Below are positions 1-7,745 of a stretch of DNA of 17,084 nt, piece by piece. The DNA comes from CAZYMF01 sp964648215 (GTDB lineage Bacteria; Desulfobacterota; Binatia; HRBIN30; JACQVA1): positions 1-17,084 of the forward strand of contig CAZYMF010000099.1 of the NCBI GenBank assembly GCA_964648215.1. Direction: 5' to 3'. Position 1 is the first letter of the stretch, and each line of letters begins with the position of its first letter. Below the pieces are notes generated by a model. That model did not search any database. It had not been told where the DNA came from and worked only from the letters and a program-made list of their open reading frames with translations. Position numbers and translations under genes: made by a program.

Positions 1-371
1 TTGCCCGAGCCGGTCGGCCCGATCAGCAGGATGTTGGACTTCTGCAGCTCCACCTCGCCGGTGACCAGCTGGCTGTCGATGCGCTTGTAGTGGTTGTGGA
101 CCGCCACCGACAGCACCTTCTTGGCCTGCTCCTGGCCGATGACGTACTGGTCGAGCACCTTCTTGATCTCGGACGGCTTCGGGACGGTCGAGGTCGACGC
201 CAGGCCCTCTTCCTGGTCGCACTCCTCGGCGATGATGTCGTTGCACAGATCGATGCACTCGTCGCAGATGTACACGGTTGGCCCAGCGATGAGCTTGCGC
301 ACTTCATCCTGGCTCTTTCCGCAGAAAGAGCAGACGAGATTCCCGCCCCGATCGCTATCATGCTTGGCCAT
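1..371 (-). CDS. clpX: ATP-dependent Clp protease ATP-binding subunit ClpX, N-terminal part (cut by window edge)
   Basis: ClpX is the AAA+ unfoldase that recognises substrates and feeds them to ClpP in the cytoplasm. The visible 123 residues start MAKHDSDRGG and carry the four-cysteine zinc-binding domain (C14, C17, C36, C39, spacing C-x2-C-x18-C-x2-C). Next comes the conserved linker with VLDQYVIGQEQAKKVLSVAV and then NILLIGPTGSG, where the window ends inside the Walker A motif. The ATG at 371 gives exactly the family N terminus. The gene lies only 7 bp downstream of the clpP stop codon on the same strand, the classic clpP-clpX operon order. The ATPase core and C-terminal domain lie outside the window. 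Confidence 0.97.
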   Translation of the reverse strand, partial: MAKHDSDRGGNLVCSFCGKSQDEVRKLIAGPTVYICDECIDLCNDIIAEECDQEEGLASTSTVPKPSEIKKVLDQYVIGQEQAKKVLSVAVHNHYKRIDSQLVTGEVELQKSNILLIGPTGSG

Positions 372-378
372 AACTCCC

Positions 379-975
379 TCAGACTTTCCGCACCGGTCGA
401 CTCGCGATCACCTCATCGACCAGCCCATACTCGACCGCCTGCTTTCCGGTCAGGAACAGATCGCGATCGGTGTCCTTCTCGATGCGCTTGAGGCTCTGCC
501 CCGTGTGGGCCACGAGGATGGCGTTGAGCTGCTCGCGCATGCGCAGGATCTCGCGCGCCTGGATGTCGATGTCGGCGGCCTGGCCCTGCGCCCCGCCGAG
601 AGGCTGATGGATCATCATCCGCGAATGCGGCAGGCAGAACCGCTTGCCGCTCGTGCCCGCCGCCAGCAGCCAGGCCGCCATGCTCGCCGCCTGCCCGAGG
701 CAGAGCGTCGAGATGTCGGGCTTGACGTACTGCATGGTGTCGTAGATGGCGAGACCGGCCGTCACCGAGCCGCCCGGGGAGTTGATGTAGAAGTGGATGT
801 CCTTCTCCGGATCCTCCGATTCGAGGAAGAGGAACTGTGCGGTCACCAGGTTGGCGATCTCGTCGTTGATGGGGGTGCCGAGGAACACGATGCGGTCCTT
901 GAGCAAACGGGAATAGATGTCGTAGGCGCGCTCACCCCGCCCCGTCTGCTCGACAACGATAGGAACCAGGCTCAT
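379..975 (-). CDS. clpP: ATP-dependent Clp protease proteolytic subunit ClpP
   Basis: ClpP is the serine peptidase that forms the tetradecameric degradation chamber partnered by ClpX. The 198-residue product has the usual length. From the chosen start the catalytic triad falls at Ser98 (GQAASMAA), His123 (MMIHQPLGG) and Asp172 (DRDLFL), each one off E. coli mature numbering. The ATG at 975 (MSLVPIVVEQTGRGERAYDIYSRLL) matches the conserved N terminus. A GTG at 1005 would add ten residues (MPDERRQADA) and could be a propeptide-type extension like that of E. coli, but neither start has a strong ribosome-binding site. The gene sits between tig, whose stop codon lies 35 bp upstream, and clpX, 7 bp downstream, and is presumably co-transcribed with both. 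Confidence 0.97.
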   Translation of the reverse strand: MSLVPIVVEQTGRGERAYDIYSRLLKDRIVFLGTPINDEIANLVTAQFLFLESEDPEKDIHFYINSPGGSVTAGLAIYDTMQYVKPDISTLCLGQAASMAAWLLAAGTSGKRFCLPHSRMMIHQPLGGAQGQAADIDIQAREILRMREQLNAILVAHTGQSLKRIEKDTDRDLFLTGKQAVEYGLVDEVIASRPVRKV

Positions 976-1010
976 GGCGTCTGCTTGACGTCGCTCATCC
1001 GGCACGAATT

Positions 1011-2330
1011 CTAGCCCTTTTGTTCCGGGTCAGCAACGCTGGATGTTTGCTCGACCGTGGTGATCGTCGCGCGCGAGGCGACCAGCTCGAGCGCCCTTTG
1101 TTGCAGCAAGCGCGTGCGCAGGGCGTTGCGCGCGCCTTCGTCCCGGTACAGCGCTCGTACCCGTTCCCCGGCGTTGCCGGCCTGGGCCACCATCGCTTCG
1201 ATCTCGCTGTCGAGGTCGGGCTCGCCGATCTCGATGTGCTCTTGCCGCGCGACGGCCTCGAGCAGCAACGCTGCCTTCACCTGCTCGCGGGCTCGCGGCT
1301 CGAGCTCGGCGCTGAGACGCTCGACCACGCCGCGCTCGTCGCGCTGTGGCAGCTTCGGATTGCGCATCGAATGGAGAAAGTCCTCCGCCAGCGCGTGAGA
1401 GCGCCGGTGCACCATGGCCTCGGGAACCATGAGATCGTTCCCCTGGATCAGCCGATCGATCAGCGCCGCGCGCACCGCCTCGTCGGCCCGCTGTGCCGCC
1501 TCGGCTTCGAGCCGCTGGCGGACGCGCTCGCGCAGGGCCGCCAGGGTGTCGCACTCGCCGTGATCCTTGGCGAAGTCGTCGTCGAGCGCGGGCATCTCCT
1601 TGCTCGCCAGCGCCTTGACGGTGACGCGGAACTGGATCGTCTGCCCGGCGAGATCGGGATTACTGTGGTCGGCGGGGTACGTCACGGCAAACTCGCGCGT
1701 GCTCCCGACCTCGACTCCCTCGATCTGCTCGTCGAAGCTCTCGGTGAAGGCGCCGCGGCCGATCTCCAGCACGCGGCTCTCCCCGCGGCCGACCACCTTG
1801 CCGTCACGGCGCGCCTCGTAGTCGATCGTGGCCACGTCGCCGCGCCGCAGCTGCGTGCGATCCTCGATCGGGCGCAGCTGCGCCAGCGACTCCCGCAGCC
1901 GCTCGAGAAAGGCGTCGACGTCGGCGTCGGCGATCGGCGCCAGCGCGCGCTCGACCTCCAGCCCCGTGTAGTTCTGGGCCTCCACCTCGGGCCGGACCTC
2001 CACGGTGGCGGAGTAGCGCAACGCCGCGCCCGGCTCGGCCTTCTCGGTGACGATCTGCGGCTCGCTGACCACGGACAGCCCGCGCTCGCGCAGCGCCTCT
2101 TCGTACGACTGTTGGATCAGCTTGCCGAAGACCTCCGCGCGCACCCGATCGCCGAAGAGCTGCTCGAGCACCGGCCGCGGCGTGCGCCCGGGGCGAAACC
2201 CGCGCACACGGGCGCTGCGCCCGAGCTCGCTGAACGCGCGCTCCATCTCGTCGCGCACTTCTTCCGCCGGCACCTCGACCGCCAAACGGCGACGCACCGG
2301 GTCCACGGTTTCTACTTCAACCTTCATCAT
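1011..2330 (-). CDS. tig: Trigger factor (ribosome-associated chaperone / peptidyl-prolyl isomerase)
   Basis: Trigger factor binds the ribosome exit tunnel and shelters nascent chains. The product is about 439 residues, the normal size. The ribosome-docking signature GFRPGRTP lies at about residues 44-51 of the N-terminal domain. The FKBP-type isomerase domain follows (about residues 160-245, from GDVATIDYEARRDG to FRVTVKALASKEMP), then the helical C-terminal chaperone arms rich in Ala, Arg and Glu. Two adjacent ATGs (2330 and 2327) give MMKVEVETVDPVRRRL or MKVEVETV; the second aligns best with the family, and the Shine-Dalgarno is weak for both. An upstream in-frame start at 2366 would add an unconserved MWLTSRSTRENT and is not preferred. 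It is the first gene of the tig-clpP-clpX cluster. Confidence 0.96.
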   Translation of the reverse strand: MMKVEVETVDPVRRRLAVEVPAEEVRDEMERAFSELGRSARVRGFRPGRTPRPVLEQLFGDRVRAEVFGKLIQQSYEEALRERGLSVVSEPQIVTEKAEPGAALRYSATVEVRPEVEAQNYTGLEVERALAPIADADVDAFLERLRESLAQLRPIEDRTQLRRGDVATIDYEARRDGKVVGRGESRVLEIGRGAFTESFDEQIEGVEVGSTREFAVTYPADHSNPDLAGQTIQFRVTVKALASKEMPALDDDFAKDHGECDTLAALRERVRQRLEAEAAQRADEAVRAALIDRLIQGNDLMVPEAMVHRRSHALAEDFLHSMRNPKLPQRDERGVVERLSAELEPRAREQVKAALLLEAVARQEHIEIGEPDLDSEIEAMVAQAGNAGERVRALYRDEGARNALRTRLLQQRALELVASRATITTVEQTSSVADPEQKG

Positions 2331-2404
2331 TGTGTTTTCACGCGTGCTGCGACTGGTTAACCACACGTCTTCCGGTGATTCAAGGAAAGCGTTGTCCGGA
2401 CAGC

Positions 2405-2410
2405 ATTATC
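2405..2410 (-). promoter_or_regulatory. Possible -10 element for the tig-clpP-clpX operon
   Basis: On the minus strand the hexamer GATAAT (5/6 to the sigma-70 -10 consensus) lies about 75 bp upstream of the tig start codons. The matching -35 position is weak (TGCTTG, 17-bp spacer), so this is a suggestion from the -10 alone. Confidence 0.3.
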
Positions 2411-2669
2411 GCAAGCGGCTGATAACACAAGCATGCCCTGCATGAAGGCGCCAGGCGCAGAGGCACGATGGCGCCCCAGACGGGCAGTGGACCGAGAGAG
2501 AGGGGGAGGCTCGCATCGCGCAACCAGCGGCCGTGGAGACGAGACCGGCGGTCGATTTCAAAATGCGCCCACTGCCCGGCATCGGCGCGCGTGGACGTCG
2601 CGGCCTCGATGTGCGATGAGAGCGCAGCGATCCTGGCTGCGCATGACCGAATCCGTGATTGCTCATCGC

Positions 2670-2704
2670 CCGATCCGGCGGAACCTACCGATCCGGCGGA
2701 ACCT
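2670..2704. repeat. Two tandem copies of a 17-18 bp unit before the L,D-transpeptidase gene
   Basis: The sequence CCGATCCGGCGGAACCT occurs at 2670-2686 and again, identical, at 2688-2704, giving a period of 18 bp. It ends three bases before the ATG at 2708, so each copy includes the GGCGGAA that may act as a weak ribosome-binding site. Slippage is the likely origin. Confidence 0.75.
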
Positions 2705-2707
2705 GCA

Positions 2708-3418
2708 ATGAAGGTGCACCGCACCGCAGGCGCCGGCGCTCTCACGCTCATCCTGTGCCTGTTGCCGTCCTGCGCGCCGCCACCGCCGCCGCGCCCGCTG
2801 CCAACGGCGGTACCCGCTAAGAGCGCGGACACCGCCTGGCCGCGGCCGAAGGTGCTCGACCTTGCCCTGCAAGCCTTTCAGTGCGGCGAACGGGAAGGTC
2901 GCTTCGACCGCCCGGTGTTGACCGTCATCGACTACAGCCTCCCGTCGCGTGTGCCACGGCTGTGGGTCATCGACGTAGAGCGGAACCGGGTCCTCTATCA
3001 CGAGCTGGTCGCACACGGCGAGAAAAGCGGCGACACCATGGCCGTAGCGTTCTCGAACGAGATGGGCTCGCATGAGTCCAGCCTCGGGTTGTTCCGCACC
3101 GAAGGGGTGTACACCGGCCAATTCGGCTACTCGTTGCGTCTCTCCGGGCTCGAGCCCGGCATCAACGACAGGGCCCGTGAACGCGCCATCGTCGTGCACG
3201 GGTTCCCGGACATCAGCCGCTCCTTCGCCGCCAAATGGGGGACGATCGCCCGCACGTGGGGATGCCCCGCGGTGCCCGAGGACGTTGCGCCGCAGATCAT
3301 CGATAGCATCGCCGGCGGCTCCGCCGTCTTCGCATACTACCCGGACGCGGAGTGGCTGCAGGGGTCGCACTACTTGCACTGCGGCGCCCAGCTCGCCCGC
3401 GCCTCCGGCGGCAACTGA
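2708..3418 (+). CDS. Murein L,D-transpeptidase catalytic-domain (YkuD_2-type) lipoprotein
   Basis: The predicted 236-residue protein begins with a basic/hydrophobic signal (MKVHRTAGAGALTLILCLLPSC) whose Cys22 fits a lipobox, though with an unusual Pro at -2. A proline-rich tether (APPPPPRPLP) follows. The rest resembles the YkuD_2 branch of L,D-transpeptidases: YHELVAHG near residue 100, NEMGSHESSLGLFRTEGVYTGQFGYSLRLSGLEPGIND, then IVVHGFPDIS (His164) and the terminal active-site block TWGCPAVP (Cys186). Family knowledge suggests 3-3 cross-linking or lipoprotein attachment of peptidoglycan in the periplasm; the exact reaction is not shown by sequence. The ATG at 2708 is chosen because the signal peptide starts there; an upstream in-frame start at 2468 adds about 80 residues that would bury the signal. 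A second lipoprotein gene follows after 117 bp on the same strand. Confidence 0.85.
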   Translation: MKVHRTAGAGALTLILCLLPSCAPPPPPRPLPTAVPAKSADTAWPRPKVLDLALQAFQCGEREGRFDRPVLTVIDYSLPSRVPRLWVIDVERNRVLYHELVAHGEKSGDTMAVAFSNEMGSHESSLGLFRTEGVYTGQFGYSLRLSGLEPGINDRARERAIVVHGFPDISRSFAAKWGTIARTWGCPAVPEDVAPQIIDSIAGGSAVFAYYPDAEWLQGSHYLHCGAQLARASGGN

Positions 3419-3502
3419 CCCGAAGCGCGGGCGCGGCATCGCCTCCGGGGTCGTTGCCGCGGGGCGAGACGTCGCCCTCCTGCTCTGATAGTGCTCGGAC
3501 TG

Positions 3503-3508
3503 TATAGT
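3503..3508 (+). promoter_or_regulatory. Possible -10 element for the large lipoprotein gene
   Basis: TATAGT lies 27 bp upstream of the ATG at 3536 in the 117-bp gap after the transpeptidase gene. No good -35 is present at 17 bp. If real, transcription would start around 3515. That would rule out the upstream GTG at 3491 and support the ATG that directly precedes the signal peptide. Confidence 0.3.
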
Positions 3509-3535
3509 GGCGTTGTGCCGGGTGTTCCGCGGACA

Positions 3536-5254
3536 ATGGACGTGTCCTACTTTCATGGGCTGCGGCTCGCCGCAGCGATCGCCGCGCTGCTCGCGCTGGC
3601 CACCGGGTGCAGCCACCGCCGCACCACGATCCGGCCTGCCGCCGCGGCCATCGTGATCGCGAGACCGTCACCGTCCCCGACCCCGACCCCGGCCAGGAGG
3701 CACGCCCGATTGCCCAAGCTGGGGACCGCCCCTTTCCGCGTCTGCGCCTTTGCATTCCACGGCCCGGACGAGCTCGCCGCCATCAAGTCTCACTTGCCGG
3801 CGAAGGACTTCGACTTCCTCGACCTGACTCCCGCCGCCGAGGAGAGCCCCGAGTCGTCGACGCCGCCCGCATCTCCCGCTGCTTCCGCAGCGCCGATCGA
3901 AACCGCGCCGGGCTGGCTCATGGATACGTGCCGGCCGGAGCTACGTTGTGACGTCGTGATCTATTCCGGGGAGTTTGCGGGCGGGTTCTTCGGCAAGTAC
4001 GGCATCTCTCTCAACGTTCAAGAGATGGAGGAGGCCTCTTGCCAGTCGCGTTGCCAGGGCCTCTTTCACGAGCCGCGCGAGGTGTTCTTGCTCGCCTGCA
4101 ATACGCTGGCGACGAAGGGCGCCGACGAACGGACGCCGGAGCAGTACTTCGACGTCCTGCGCGCGCACGGCTTCAGTCGCGCCGACGCCGAGCGCGTGGT
4201 CGATCTCCGCTACGGTCCGCTCGGCCCGAGCTTCAGGGAATCGCTGCGCCGGATCTTCATGGGGGTTCCACGCGTCTACGGGTTCTCCTCCGTCGCCCCC
4301 TGCGGGCAGGCCACGGCACCGCGACTGCACCAATATTTCCAGCGCAAGGGTGATTACGCGCAGTATCTCACGCGGGCCGGGCGCGGCGGCTCGCCCAACC
4401 GGGAGCTGCTCGCGTCGTTCAAGGGGACCAGTCTCGTGCAAATCACCGGACTGACTCCGCTCGAGCCGGCGGCGGCCGATCGCGCCCTGGTGTGTAGACT
4501 GTACGACGACACGCAGACGGTCGGCGAGCGCCTCCGCATCGTTCATCAAACGTTGGCGCGAAGTGACTTCCTCTCCTTCGTCCCGACGATCGAGGTGTTC
4601 TTCAGTCGTCATCCGCCGGATCAGATGCGCGGGAACGATCGACGACTTTTGCGCGAAGTCCAATCGCTCGAGGCGCCGCGGCGGGAAATGACCGAGCTGA
4701 TGTATCGCCTGAACGTGTCGGCGTTGAAGATGCAAATGGCGCATCTGGCGTGGCAGCTCGGGTGGATCACGCCGGGCGAGTACCATCGTCTCGCCGTGGA
4801 GGGCGCGAGACAGCTCCTGGCCGAGCCCCTGTCGACGGAGGTCGTAGACATCGGCTGCGAGTTGGCCAAGTACGACACGTCGGCGGGCGCCACGCTGCGA
4901 TCGGAGGAGATTCCCCAACGGCTCCTCTGGCACTCGGAAGGGTTCCGCTTGCTCGACTGCTTGGCGCCGGCCGACCCGCGGGTCACGGTGCGCATGCTGG
5001 CCGGGCTCGACAACATCGACGAATCGACACGGCTGTGGGCCGCGTATGCGCTGTCGCGCCGGCTCCCGCTCGACGATGCCATCCTGACGACATTGGCGCG
5101 ACGCCTGGATGATCCCTCCGCCGGGGTACGCGACCGCATACGATGGATTTTCGGAGCCCAGGCACCGCTTTCCTCTGACGTGCTGGGGGCGATACGAGCC
5201 TGCGATCCCGCGCTGGCGAAGACCCTGGGAGCGGGCGCCCGAAGAGAGCAGTGA
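3536..5254 (+). CDS. Large predicted lipoprotein with a possible caspase/CHAT-like core and HEAT-like C-terminal region
   Basis: I do not recognise a named gene. The 572-residue product starts with a clear lipoprotein signal (MDVSYFHGLRLAAAIAALLALATGC; lipobox LATGC, Cys25). A Ser/Pro/Thr-rich tether follows (about residues 44-56). A compact domain (about 66-280) contains CDVVIYSGEFAGGFFGKYG (Glu146) and, 42 residues later, REVFLLACNTLATKG (Cys188), then MGVPRVYGFSSVAPCG. The order, spacing and strand-then-Cys pattern recall clan CD peptidases such as CHAT, where a HG motif precedes an AC motif. Here the expected His position reads Glu, so catalysis is uncertain. Residues about 450-560 look like helical HEAT-type repeats (RMLAGLDNIDESTRLWAAYALSRRLP, LARRLDDPSAGVRDRIRWIFGAQ). 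Six or more cysteines suggest an oxidising compartment. The ATG at 3536 is preferred over a GTG at 3491 because it sits directly before the signal. The fold assignment is an inference. Confidence 0.7.
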   Translation: MDVSYFHGLRLAAAIAALLALATGCSHRRTTIRPAAAAIVIARPSPSPTPTPARRHARLPKLGTAPFRVCAFAFHGPDELAAIKSHLPAKDFDFLDLTPAAEESPESSTPPASPAASAAPIETAPGWLMDTCRPELRCDVVIYSGEFAGGFFGKYGISLNVQEMEEASCQSRCQGLFHEPREVFLLACNTLATKGADERTPEQYFDVLRAHGFSRADAERVVDLRYGPLGPSFRESLRRIFMGVPRVYGFSSVAPCGQATAPRLHQYFQRKGDYAQYLTRAGRGGSPNRELLASFKGTSLVQITGLTPLEPAAADRALVCRLYDDTQTVGERLRIVHQTLARSDFLSFVPTIEVFFSRHPPDQMRGNDRRLLREVQSLEAPRREMTELMYRLNVSALKMQMAHLAWQLGWITPGEYHRLAVEGARQLLAEPLSTEVVDIGCELAKYDTSAGATLRSEEIPQRLLWHSEGFRLLDCLAPADPRVTVRMLAGLDNIDESTRLWAAYALSRRLPLDDAILTTLARRLDDPSAGVRDRIRWIFGAQAPLSSDVLGAIRACDPALAKTLGAGARREQ

Positions 5255-5350
5255 CGGCGCTTGCGCGGGCGAAATGAGTTATCGCGCCGAGCACCTCGTG
5301 GCGCCCACCGTCCGGCCTCCCGTTGGTGATTCGGCCCCGGTGTTTTGCTA

Positions 5351-5418
5351 AAGGAGGGTACGGGTTGCGGAGGTGCCGGCGGGCCCGCGCCCGCCCTCAG
5401 ACGGAGGCCGCATGCTGA
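5351..5418 (+). promoter_or_regulatory. hpt leader: extra Shine-Dalgarno, GC hairpin and possible 17-codon uORF
   Basis: The 157-bp gap before hpt contains a strong Shine-Dalgarno AAGGAGGG (5351-5358) followed six bases later by a TTG at 5365. That TTG opens a 17-codon frame (MRRCRRARARPQTEAAC) ending at TGA 5416-5418, overlapping the hpt ATG at 5412. Inside it, 5378-5395 forms a perfect 7-bp GC stem (GGCGGGC/GCCCGCC) with a 4-nt loop and no T-tract. hpt has its own GGAGG at 5403-5407. The arrangement could couple leader translation to hpt expression, or the first Shine-Dalgarno may be fortuitous. Confidence 0.35.
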
Positions 5419-5960
5419 AGCATCGCGTGTTGATCAGTGAAGCCGCGATCACGACACGCGTCGGCGAGGTGGCACACGCGATCCTGCGCGACCTCCCCAC
5501 GCAACGGCCGATCTTCATCGGCCTGCTCACCGGCAGCTTCGTGTTCCTTGCCGACCTGGTGCGCGCCGCGGCGCGACTCGGTCTGGAACCGGCGATCGAC
5601 TTCATGGCCACCTCACACTACGGGGCCACCATCCGCTCGCCCGGCACCGTGCGGATCGTGCAGGACGTGAGCCTGGAGGTCCACGGGCGCGCCGTGCTCA
5701 TCGTCGATGACATCCTCGACTCGGGCCTCACACTGCGCGCCGTGCGCGAGCACGTGGCGGCGTCCGCTCCCGGCTGGCTGCGCACGTGCGTGCTCCTCGA
5801 CAAGCCGTCGCGCCGTGTCGCCGCCGTCGAGGCCGACTACGTCGGCTTCCAGGTGCCGGACGTCTGGGTCATCGGCTACGGCCTCGACGCCCGCGAGGAG
5901 GGTCGATCGCTGCCGTACGTCGGCGCGGTCGACCCGGAGGCCGGGTCAGAGGAGGCATGA
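5412..5960 (+). CDS. hpt: Hypoxanthine (guanine) phosphoribosyltransferase
   Basis: Cytoplasmic purine-salvage enzyme that joins hypoxanthine or guanine to PRPP, giving IMP or GMP. The 182-residue product has the usual length. It carries the N-terminal GLLTGSFVFLADLVRA block (about residues 37-53) that contributes to pyrophosphate binding, the flexible-loop region SHYGATIRSPGTVRIVQD (68-85), the PRPP-binding signature VLIVDDILDSGLTL (95-108, acidic pair Asp99-Asp100), and the base-recognition end DYVGFQVPDVWVIGYGLDAREEGRSLPYVG. The ATG at 5412 has GGAGG four bases upstream and matches the family start; the in-frame GTG at 5373 is not preferred. Its TGA overlaps an ATG of ade (ATGA at 5957-5960), so the two genes are translationally coupled and act on consecutive steps of adenine salvage. 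Confidence 0.95.
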   Translation: MLKHRVLISEAAITTRVGEVAHAILRDLPTQRPIFIGLLTGSFVFLADLVRAAARLGLEPAIDFMATSHYGATIRSPGTVRIVQDVSLEVHGRAVLIVDDILDSGLTLRAVREHVAASAPGWLRTCVLLDKPSRRVAAVEADYVGFQVPDVWVIGYGLDAREEGRSLPYVGAVDPEAGSEEA

Positions 5961-5965
5961 CGCCG

Positions 5966-7699
5966 ATGGATGGCGAGCGCGACGTCGGGCATCTCGAACA
6001 CATCATCGCCGTCGCCCGCGGCGAGGAGCCGGCCGACCTGGTCATCCACGGTGGGCAGGTGATCAACGTCTTCTCCGGCGAGATCCACCGCGCCGACGTC
6101 GCCATCTCCGGCGGCCGGGTGATCGGCTTCGGCTCGTACGAAGGCCGCGAACAGCTCGACGCGACCGGGCTGTTCGTCGCGCCCGGCTTCATCGACGCCC
6201 ACATCCACGTCGAATCGACGCTGCTCACGCCGCGCGAATTCGCCCGCGTCGTCGTGCCACTGGGAACCACGTCGGTCGTCGCCGATCCCCACGAGATCGC
6301 CAACGTGCTGGGGCTCGACGGCATCAGCTACATGCTGACCGATTCGCAGGACCTGCCGCTGACGATCTACTTCATGTTGCCGTCCTGCGTGCCGACAACC
6401 GAGCTGGAGACCGCCGGCGCCCGGCTCGGCGCCGGCGAGCTCGCGATGTTCGTCGGCCACCCGCGCGTGCTCGGTCTGGCCGAGGTGATGAACTATCGCG
6501 GCGTGCTGGCCAAGGACCGGCAGCTGCTCGACAAGATCCGCCTCGTGCAGGGCAAACGGACGGACGGGCACGCGCCGGGCCTCACCGGCAAGGATCTCAA
6601 CGCCTACATCGGCGTCGGCATCAAGTCCGATCACGAGTGTACGCGTCCGGAAGAAGCGCTGGAGAAGCTGCGCGCGGGCATGCACGTGCTCATCCGCGAG
6701 GGGACCCTCGCCAAGAACCTGGAGGCGCTGCTGCCGCTGGTGACACCGGCGAACGCGGTGCGCTGCGGGCTGGTGACCGACGACCGGCATCCGAAGGATC
6801 TGCAGACCGAGGGACACGTCGATCACCTCCTCCGGCGCGCGGTCCGTCTCGGGATGCCGGCGCTGACGGCGGTGCAGATGGTCACGATCAACCCGGCCAA
6901 GTACTTCTTCACCGCCGATGTCGGCGCCGTGGCCCCCGGCTATCAAGCGGACCTCGTACTGCTCGAAGATCTCGTCGAGTTCCGCGCCCGTGTCGTGCTG
7001 AAGAACGGCCGGCAGGTGGCGCGCGACGGCCGGCTCGTCGTCGACCTGCCGCCGCCGGCCCAGGCGCCGCGAAGCGCCGTCAACGTCGGCTGGCCGCGCA
7101 TGGGCAGCCTGGAGGTGCCGAGCGACGGCCAGCGGCTGGCGAAGGTGATCGAGCTGATGCCGGATCAGCTCGTCACCCGCACGGCGCTGGTGCGATTGAC
7201 CACGCGCGACGGGCTCGCGGTGGCGGATCCGGAGCGCGACCTCTGCAAGCTCGCCGTCGCGGAGCGGCATCGCGGCACGGGAAACGTCGGCGTCGGCTTC
7301 GTCAAAGGCTTCGGCCTCGAGGCCGGCGCGATCGCTTCGACCGTCGCGCACGACTCGCACAACATCGTCGTGGTTGGGACGAACGACGGGGACATGTGGG
7401 CGGCCATCAAAGCGGTCGAGCAGATCCAGGGTGGGCTGGTCGCCGTGAAGGACGGCACGTTGCTCGCCGCAGTCCGGTTGCCGATCGCCGGGCTGATGTC
7501 GGATGCGCCGTTCGAGCATGTCGTGGCCGAGGTCGACGCGCTGTTCGCCGCGGCACGCGGGCTCGGCAGCCCGCTGCGCGACCCGTTCATGGCGCTGTCC
7601 TTCATGGCGCTCCCGGTCATCCCGACGCTCCGGCTCACCGACCGCGGCCTGGTCGACGCGGAGCGGCTCCAGCTCGTTCCGCTGTTTGCCGAGGAGTAG
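5966..7699 (+). CDS. ade: Adenine deaminase
   Basis: Adenine deaminase of the amidohydrolase superfamily converts adenine to hypoxanthine plus ammonia, making the substrate for the upstream hpt. The 577-residue product is of normal length. Metal-ligand motifs visible are GFIDAHIHVESTLL (His79, His81), VVADPHEIANVLG (about 104-116), GHPRVLGLAEVMNY, GIKSDHECT and GLVTDDRHPKDL. The C-terminal part, from VAVKDGTLLAAVRLPIAGLMSD to the end, is the extra domain typical of bacterial Ade. Two ATGs are possible. The one at 5957 overlaps the hpt stop but lies one base after AGGAGG (5950-5955); the one at 5966 is ten bases after it, so 5966 is chosen. The product would differ by only three residues. Confidence 0.95.
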   Translation: MDGERDVGHLEHIIAVARGEEPADLVIHGGQVINVFSGEIHRADVAISGGRVIGFGSYEGREQLDATGLFVAPGFIDAHIHVESTLLTPREFARVVVPLGTTSVVADPHEIANVLGLDGISYMLTDSQDLPLTIYFMLPSCVPTTELETAGARLGAGELAMFVGHPRVLGLAEVMNYRGVLAKDRQLLDKIRLVQGKRTDGHAPGLTGKDLNAYIGVGIKSDHECTRPEEALEKLRAGMHVLIREGTLAKNLEALLPLVTPANAVRCGLVTDDRHPKDLQTEGHVDHLLRRAVRLGMPALTAVQMVTINPAKYFFTADVGAVAPGYQADLVLLEDLVEFRARVVLKNGRQVARDGRLVVDLPPPAQAPRSAVNVGWPRMGSLEVPSDGQRLAKVIELMPDQLVTRTALVRLTTRDGLAVADPERDLCKLAVAERHRGTGNVGVGFVKGFGLEAGAIASTVAHDSHNIVVVGTNDGDMWAAIKAVEQIQGGLVAVKDGTLLAAVRLPIAGLMSDAPFEHVVAEVDALFAAARGLGSPLRDPFMALSFMALPVIPTLRLTDRGLVDAERLQLVPLFAEE

Positions 7700-7745
7700 G
7701 TGCGTGCCGCCAACCGCTCGAGACCGCACTGCGTCGCGCGATTGA

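Larger units (their letters stand above)
2331..2707. other. Divergent intergenic region between tig and the L,D-transpeptidase gene
   Basis: These 377 bp separate two divergent genes. I see no tRNA cloverleaf and no convincing coding region; the reading frames that cross it have no recognisable motifs. For tig, read on the minus strand, a good -10-like GATAAT occupies 2405-2410, with only a poor -35 (TGCTTG at 17 bp). A perfect 10-bp palindrome TGTCCGGACA at 2393-2402 lies just downstream of that -10, where an operator could sit. The right end holds a short tandem duplication (see 2670-2704). The promoter assignment is tentative. Confidence 0.4.

Noticed and set aside
1020..2360. Long open frame (446 codons) on the plus strand over tig
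   Set aside because: It is antisense to a full-length trigger factor, has no recognisable motifs, and its length is explained by high GC content in the third codon positions of tig.
2468..2707. 80-residue N-terminal extension of the L,D-transpeptidase
   Set aside because: A lipoprotein signal starts at the ATG at 2708, and the extension has no hydrophobic segment and includes the tandem 18-bp repeat.
2331..2707. tRNA or small RNA gene in the gap upstream of tig
   Set aside because: No cloverleaf, no T-loop-like GGTTCAAATCC and no terminator hairpin with T-run could be found by eye.
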